A stretch of DNA of 64,000 nucleotides from Hydrangea macrophylla (Eukaryota; Streptophyta; Magnoliopsida; Cornales; Hydrangeaceae). Positions 60,474 through 64,000 of this stretch are shown piece by piece (positions within the stretch are counted from its first letter, which is position 1; the number at the start of each line of letters is the position of its first letter). The stretch spans positions 37,240,218 through 37,304,217 of the forward strand of contig CM066982.1 of NCBI GenBank assembly GCA_033977485.1. Direction: 5' to 3'. The notes beneath the pieces are model-generated. The model saw only the letters and a list, made by a program, of their open reading frames with translations. It did no database searches and was not told the origin of the DNA. Both the position numbers and the translations under genes were made by a program.

Positions 60474-62054
60474 TGATCGTGCAAGTAATATAGTACTAGA
60501 AGTCCAGGTCGATCCCACAGGGAAGGAATAGGAAGAATATCTACTAAGTTACAACCTAAAGAAAAAGAAAAGATCAATAAAGGAGTGGAGGTTCTAAGGA
60601 ATCCTAATTAATTAAATAAAACTACATAATAAACTATGGCATAAAGAAACATAACTAATTAAACAGGAGAATTAAAGGTGTTGGAAATAGTGAATCCACA
60701 TTGATCTTAACTGTCTACCATGCATACTCATTAATGTTCTATGGAGTTCATTCCTTTTCAGTATTCCGTATTTTTCTAAAGATATAGAATCAATAGCCCT
60801 TACATGACCGGGACTACATCATCACAGTTGATTTAGTATACTTGGAAGACGGTATAAAACAATGATTATTAATTGCACTCTAAATGGTGTTAGCATTCAA
60901 AGTGGTTTTCAAAAGTCATTGAAAAAAATAGCCTTAAGGCTTTAAGTTCTATAAAAATGTTGTGACAAACTGAGCTTATATGGACAATTTGATGACAAAT
61001 TTCTAATACAAAAAGTCATGGAATACTTAAAAGAATCATCTCAGGATTTAACATGTTCGATCGATCGAAGCGCTATCGATCGATCGGACAGTATCATCCT
61101 TCAATCGATCGAAATGTCTTCGATCGCTTGACTATGGCTTTAGTTCGATCGATCGAAATATCTTCGATCAATCGAGCCTAGGTTTTCTAAAGATTGCATG
61201 GCAGAGGTTGGGAATCAATGATTCATCACATATTCCCAACGTCTAAACTACGGAAACATGAATAAACAAGTGCAGAAATAGCAAACTAAAGCAATCACAA
61301 GCATCTAAACTAATAAACAATCAAATAGAGAAAAAGGAGAAGAAAAACATGTGAATAATCTGAAATAAACTTGTTATAAACTTGAATCTTCAATAATCTT
61401 GAGTAAAATAATGAAAAAGGTGAAGAATAACATGAATCTAACCTAATCTACTCCTAATCTAATCCTAAAACTACCCTAAAACTGCTGTTTTTTGCGTTCT
61501 GGAGCGTCCTCTCATTGTCTGCCACCAAAAGGACTTATTTATAGGGTTCCTGCAGAGTATATGCAACTTTTGGGTGAAAATAAAGTTCAATTGATCGAGC
61601 TTAGTTCGATCGATCGAACACTCAATCGATTGAACTCTCTTCAAGCCCTTGAACTTCTCTGATTTTGAGAACTCTGTGCAACGATAGGAGAATGGCCATA
61701 ACTTTTCAATCTGATCTCAGATTGACCTCCCATTTGCGGCCACGCGACCATAACTCAAAGATTTACATTTTTTATTTCTAGGAAAATCTTCCAAATCTGA
61801 AGTCGTCATTGTCAAAAATGGCGTTTTCTCAGCTGCTTCTGTTGTTCTCTTCACCATAATCACTTTCTTTAGCTCCACTTCATTAAATTACATCCTAATA
61901 CCTATAAAATAATGCAATAACATATGTTTTAGCATTAACATAATAAAAATAACATTGTTATTATAATGCACCTAAATGTAGGGACTTTGGAGATAAAAGT
62001 ATGCATAAAAGACCATGTAATACGCTATGAATATGCACTTTTTACCTCGAATCA
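60474..62054 (-). mobile_element. 3' LTR of Athila-like element G2
   Basis: This runs TGATCGTGCAAG...CTCGAATCA (about 1,581 bp; the left edge could be 60468). Its start parallels G1 (AGGTCGATCCCACAGGGA against AGGTCGAACCCACAGAGA), and TTTGCGGCCACGCG near 61732 is shared with G1. A TATA box (sense CCCTATAAATAA) is at 61535-61546, with TTCGATCGATCGAA words upstream at 61585-61655 and a second cluster at 61055-61188. A PPT follows at 62055. Confidence 0.82.
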
Positions 62055-62087
62055 CACCCCAACTAGCTTGTTGCTAGTCCCTAGCAA
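62055..62087 (-). promoter_or_regulatory. polypurine tract and adjacent hairpin, G2
   Basis: GTTGGGGTG in sense abuts the LTR. A 7-bp hairpin TTGCTAG/CTAGCAA with a 3-nt loop lies at 62071-62087, starting 17 nt from the LTR as in both G1 copies, but with different arm sequence. Confidence 0.7.
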
Positions 62088-63705
62088 TGAAACAAACTAC
62101 AACAATATTTATTTAACTCTAAAAATTGAAAACAAAAGAAAGTAAAAATCCTAACTCACTTTCGCAGGAATCGCGATTGCGTTTAGCGTAAGCAATAAGC
62201 CTTTAAACCCCTATGTTTCCCCTAGTGGTCGAGTGTTGTCTCGTGAGGGTTTGCAGTGAATCTACCCACAAAATTCATGTTTATGGTAATGGTTCTCGTT
62301 TAATATTTTCAAGAAATTTTCCTCTCATTTAGCAATATAGTCAAGCTTAACAATCTCATGAAACTCTCTAGTATGCCATAGCCATGCAACACACACATTA
62401 TAGTTACTCTACTATCAAAGTTATTAGAATATTCCATACCTATTAATCTTCAAGTCTGTGCGTGAATGGACAACCAAAATACAAAACTTTAATTTCAAAG
62501 CTCACATAACCTAAGATGCTATCAAGATGTTCATTTTGACTCAACTCTCACCGGTATTACACTCTTAAGATGAAATCACTCCGAATTAGGTGTAATAATT
62601 ATCACTCATGATATGGAAGCTACAAAGAGTAAATATAAATGGAATGTAATGCTTCTCTTATCTAAATTGAAAAATGGACATTTTAGTGCGCAAAGTCTCA
62701 TGAAAGGATACCTTTCACTAGAAAAGATACCGTGGAGAACTCTCTCATTACCTTAACTTCAAATCCAATTACTTAAAATCATCAAGACTTTGAAAAAGAG
62801 GTGTTTGGTTAAGAAGAAAGAGGCTCGTGATATTCAATTGGGTCAAAGGATGTGATTGGAATATCTACAACAACCTTTCCACATCTCCAATCTCTCTCTC
62901 TCTTCTTCTTCTTTTGTTTTTATTTTTTTTTTCACTCTTCTTTTTATTACTATTTTTTTCCTTTTGTAACAACCATTGGCATTTTTTTCTTTTTATTCTC
63001 TATTTTTTTTCTTCTTTTTCTTTTTTCATTTTTTCTCTCTTTTATTCTTTGCCAACTTTCCCTTATTCACACAACCAAACTTCTTGTCAATAACACATCC
63101 CAACCACTCCTAGATAAAGAAAAGGATCTCAAACTCGTAATATGGAGTAAGGTATGAACTTTAGGATTGTGAAGATAAGGCGATTATGATAAGCTCAAGA
63201 GGTAAAATAAAGGAATATCATAGAGGTAGGCCAAAGTTGTATTTTCCGTGTATGGTCAAAAGATGGCCTAATTCATCTCCTAAGTTCATAGGACTATTCA
63301 TTTCAATAAATTTAAGAACTCTAAAATTGGTAAATCCTGAACGTTCTCTTCTAGTGATCAGTTAAAATGAAGAAGAAAAATGAGACTTTCAAAAAATTAA
63401 TACGCTTTTCAAAAAGTAAGAGTAATTTTATAAAACCCTCAAGAATAAAGAATGGCACAAAAGCTCACTTAGGTTATTAGTCTCCACTACAGTCTCTCAA
63501 GACACTTAGGCTATGCTTACTAATCCACCATTTTAGCTAAGTGCAATGTTGTCACGACGTGCTCAAAGTTATTTGAAGATTAAAAAGTATAAAATATACT
63601 ATAAATAAGATAGTAATAAACTACCATAGTGTATCACATACTAGTAACATACAGAAAATAACACTAATGCATCATAACTAACTACATTAAATAAGAGAGA
63701 AATAC
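62088..63705 (-). other. 3' UTR of G2
   Basis: This is non-coding. It shares with G1 the block near 62155-62280 (CTCACTTTCGCAGGAATCGC, TCTCGTGAGGGTTT) and the pyrimidine tract on plus (about 62880-63060) at the same distance from the 3' LTR. A plus-strand family F LTR interrupts it at 63706 before any coding region is reached. Confidence 0.7.
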
Positions 63706-64000
63706 TGTAGACACCCCGATTTTGACCAAACGTCGAATTGAAGAGAGTATCACCTCCATATCCGATGATGACAAGGACCGAACGATTCGAAGTGTTCCAA
63801 GCTCTTCAAAAAAGTTCTCCAAACGCGGTAAAATTTTCACAGAATGAAATACCAGGTATTTAGGAGAATTTAGGTGTAAAACATCACTTTTGAAAAAAAT
63901 CTTCGAAAATAAGTTTCTTTAAGAAAAAGGAGAAAATAAAAGACCTAAAAATGAGAAGTTCAACAAAAACCGGCACACGGCTGTATTTTGCGGCACTCAC
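63706..64000 (+). mobile_element. family F LTR, start only
   Basis: This begins TGTAGACACCCCGATTTTGA after AATAC and follows the sense sequence of 45117-47875 closely (CACCTCCATATCCGATGATG). It reaches the GCGGCACTCAC word at the window end and continues beyond it. Confidence 0.85.

Noticed and set aside
45117..63999. Opposed family F LTRs at 45117-47875 and 63706 as ends of one large inverted element
   Set aside because: The intervening sequence belongs to several unrelated elements, and the 63706 copy has its own insertion point in the G2 3' UTR, so these are separate insertions.

Overview
The window looks like repeat-dominated nuclear DNA of a flowering plant, probably a eudicot with a large genome. 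It is AT-rich and contains plant-type LTR retrotransposons of both the Ty1/copia and Ty3/gypsy superfamilies, primed by plant tRNA-iMet or tRNA-Asp. It also holds solo LTRs, a CACTA-like remnant and microsatellites. I see no intact host gene, no tRNA or rRNA gene and no bacterial feature. The species cannot be named from the sequence.

Layout. 1-5075: the 5' part of a minus-strand copia element (A), whose LTR is split by a solo gypsy LTR. 5076-10422: a decayed minus-strand gypsy chromovirus (B; RT, protease, zinc knuckles, gag, PBS, 2.6-kb LTR). 10423-18868: a minus-strand copia (D; 3' LTR, PPT, RNase H, RT, integrase C-terminus) split by a 4.15-kb solo LTR (family F). 18874-21274: a plus-strand gypsy 5' LTR, PBS and leader (E). 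21275-39782: a gag-protease-only, tRNA-Asp-primed Athila-like gypsy element (host G1), split by a second element of the same family (nested G1, 26137-36475, TSD ACGGT) that still has an open 900-codon gag-protease frame. 39783-45116: a tandem, gag-only copia array with a shared LTR. 45117-about 53100: a family F LTR followed by a Tat/Ogre-like 3' untranslated region with two tandem-repeat arrays; the second is about 4 kb of GAGTC...GACTC hairpin units. 53178-53261: a captured HSP90 fragment. 54345-57769: CACTA-like end sequences with a plus-strand gypsy solo LTR inside. 57770-60467: a family F-like LTR and a broken multi-exon transposon-derived gene. 60474-63705: the 3' LTR and 3' UTR of another Athila-like element (G2). 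63706-64000: the start of a plus-strand family F LTR.

Insertion order read from interruptions: copia D is older than solo LTR F and gypsy E; E is older than host G1; host G1 is older than nested G1. Gypsy B is older than copia A, which is older than its solo LTR.

The most interesting signal is non-coding. At least seven LTR families from both superfamilies carry short arrays of a family-specific self-complementary word (TTCGATCGATCGAA, CAGTCGACTG, CTCGCGCGAG-like, GTGCCGCGGCGGCAC, GCTCGAGCAC-like). The arrays lie in U3, usually 20-250 bp upstream of a TATA-like box, and several families repeat their own word in an internal untranslated segment. LTR length differences inside single elements equal whole word units (25 bp and 20 bp). 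The Athila-like elements also share a hairpin exactly 17 nt from the 3' LTR, with one compensatory base-pair change, a long purine tract about 0.83-0.99 kb from the 3' LTR, and a conserved non-coding block. All of this was read by eye; no alignment or database search was run.
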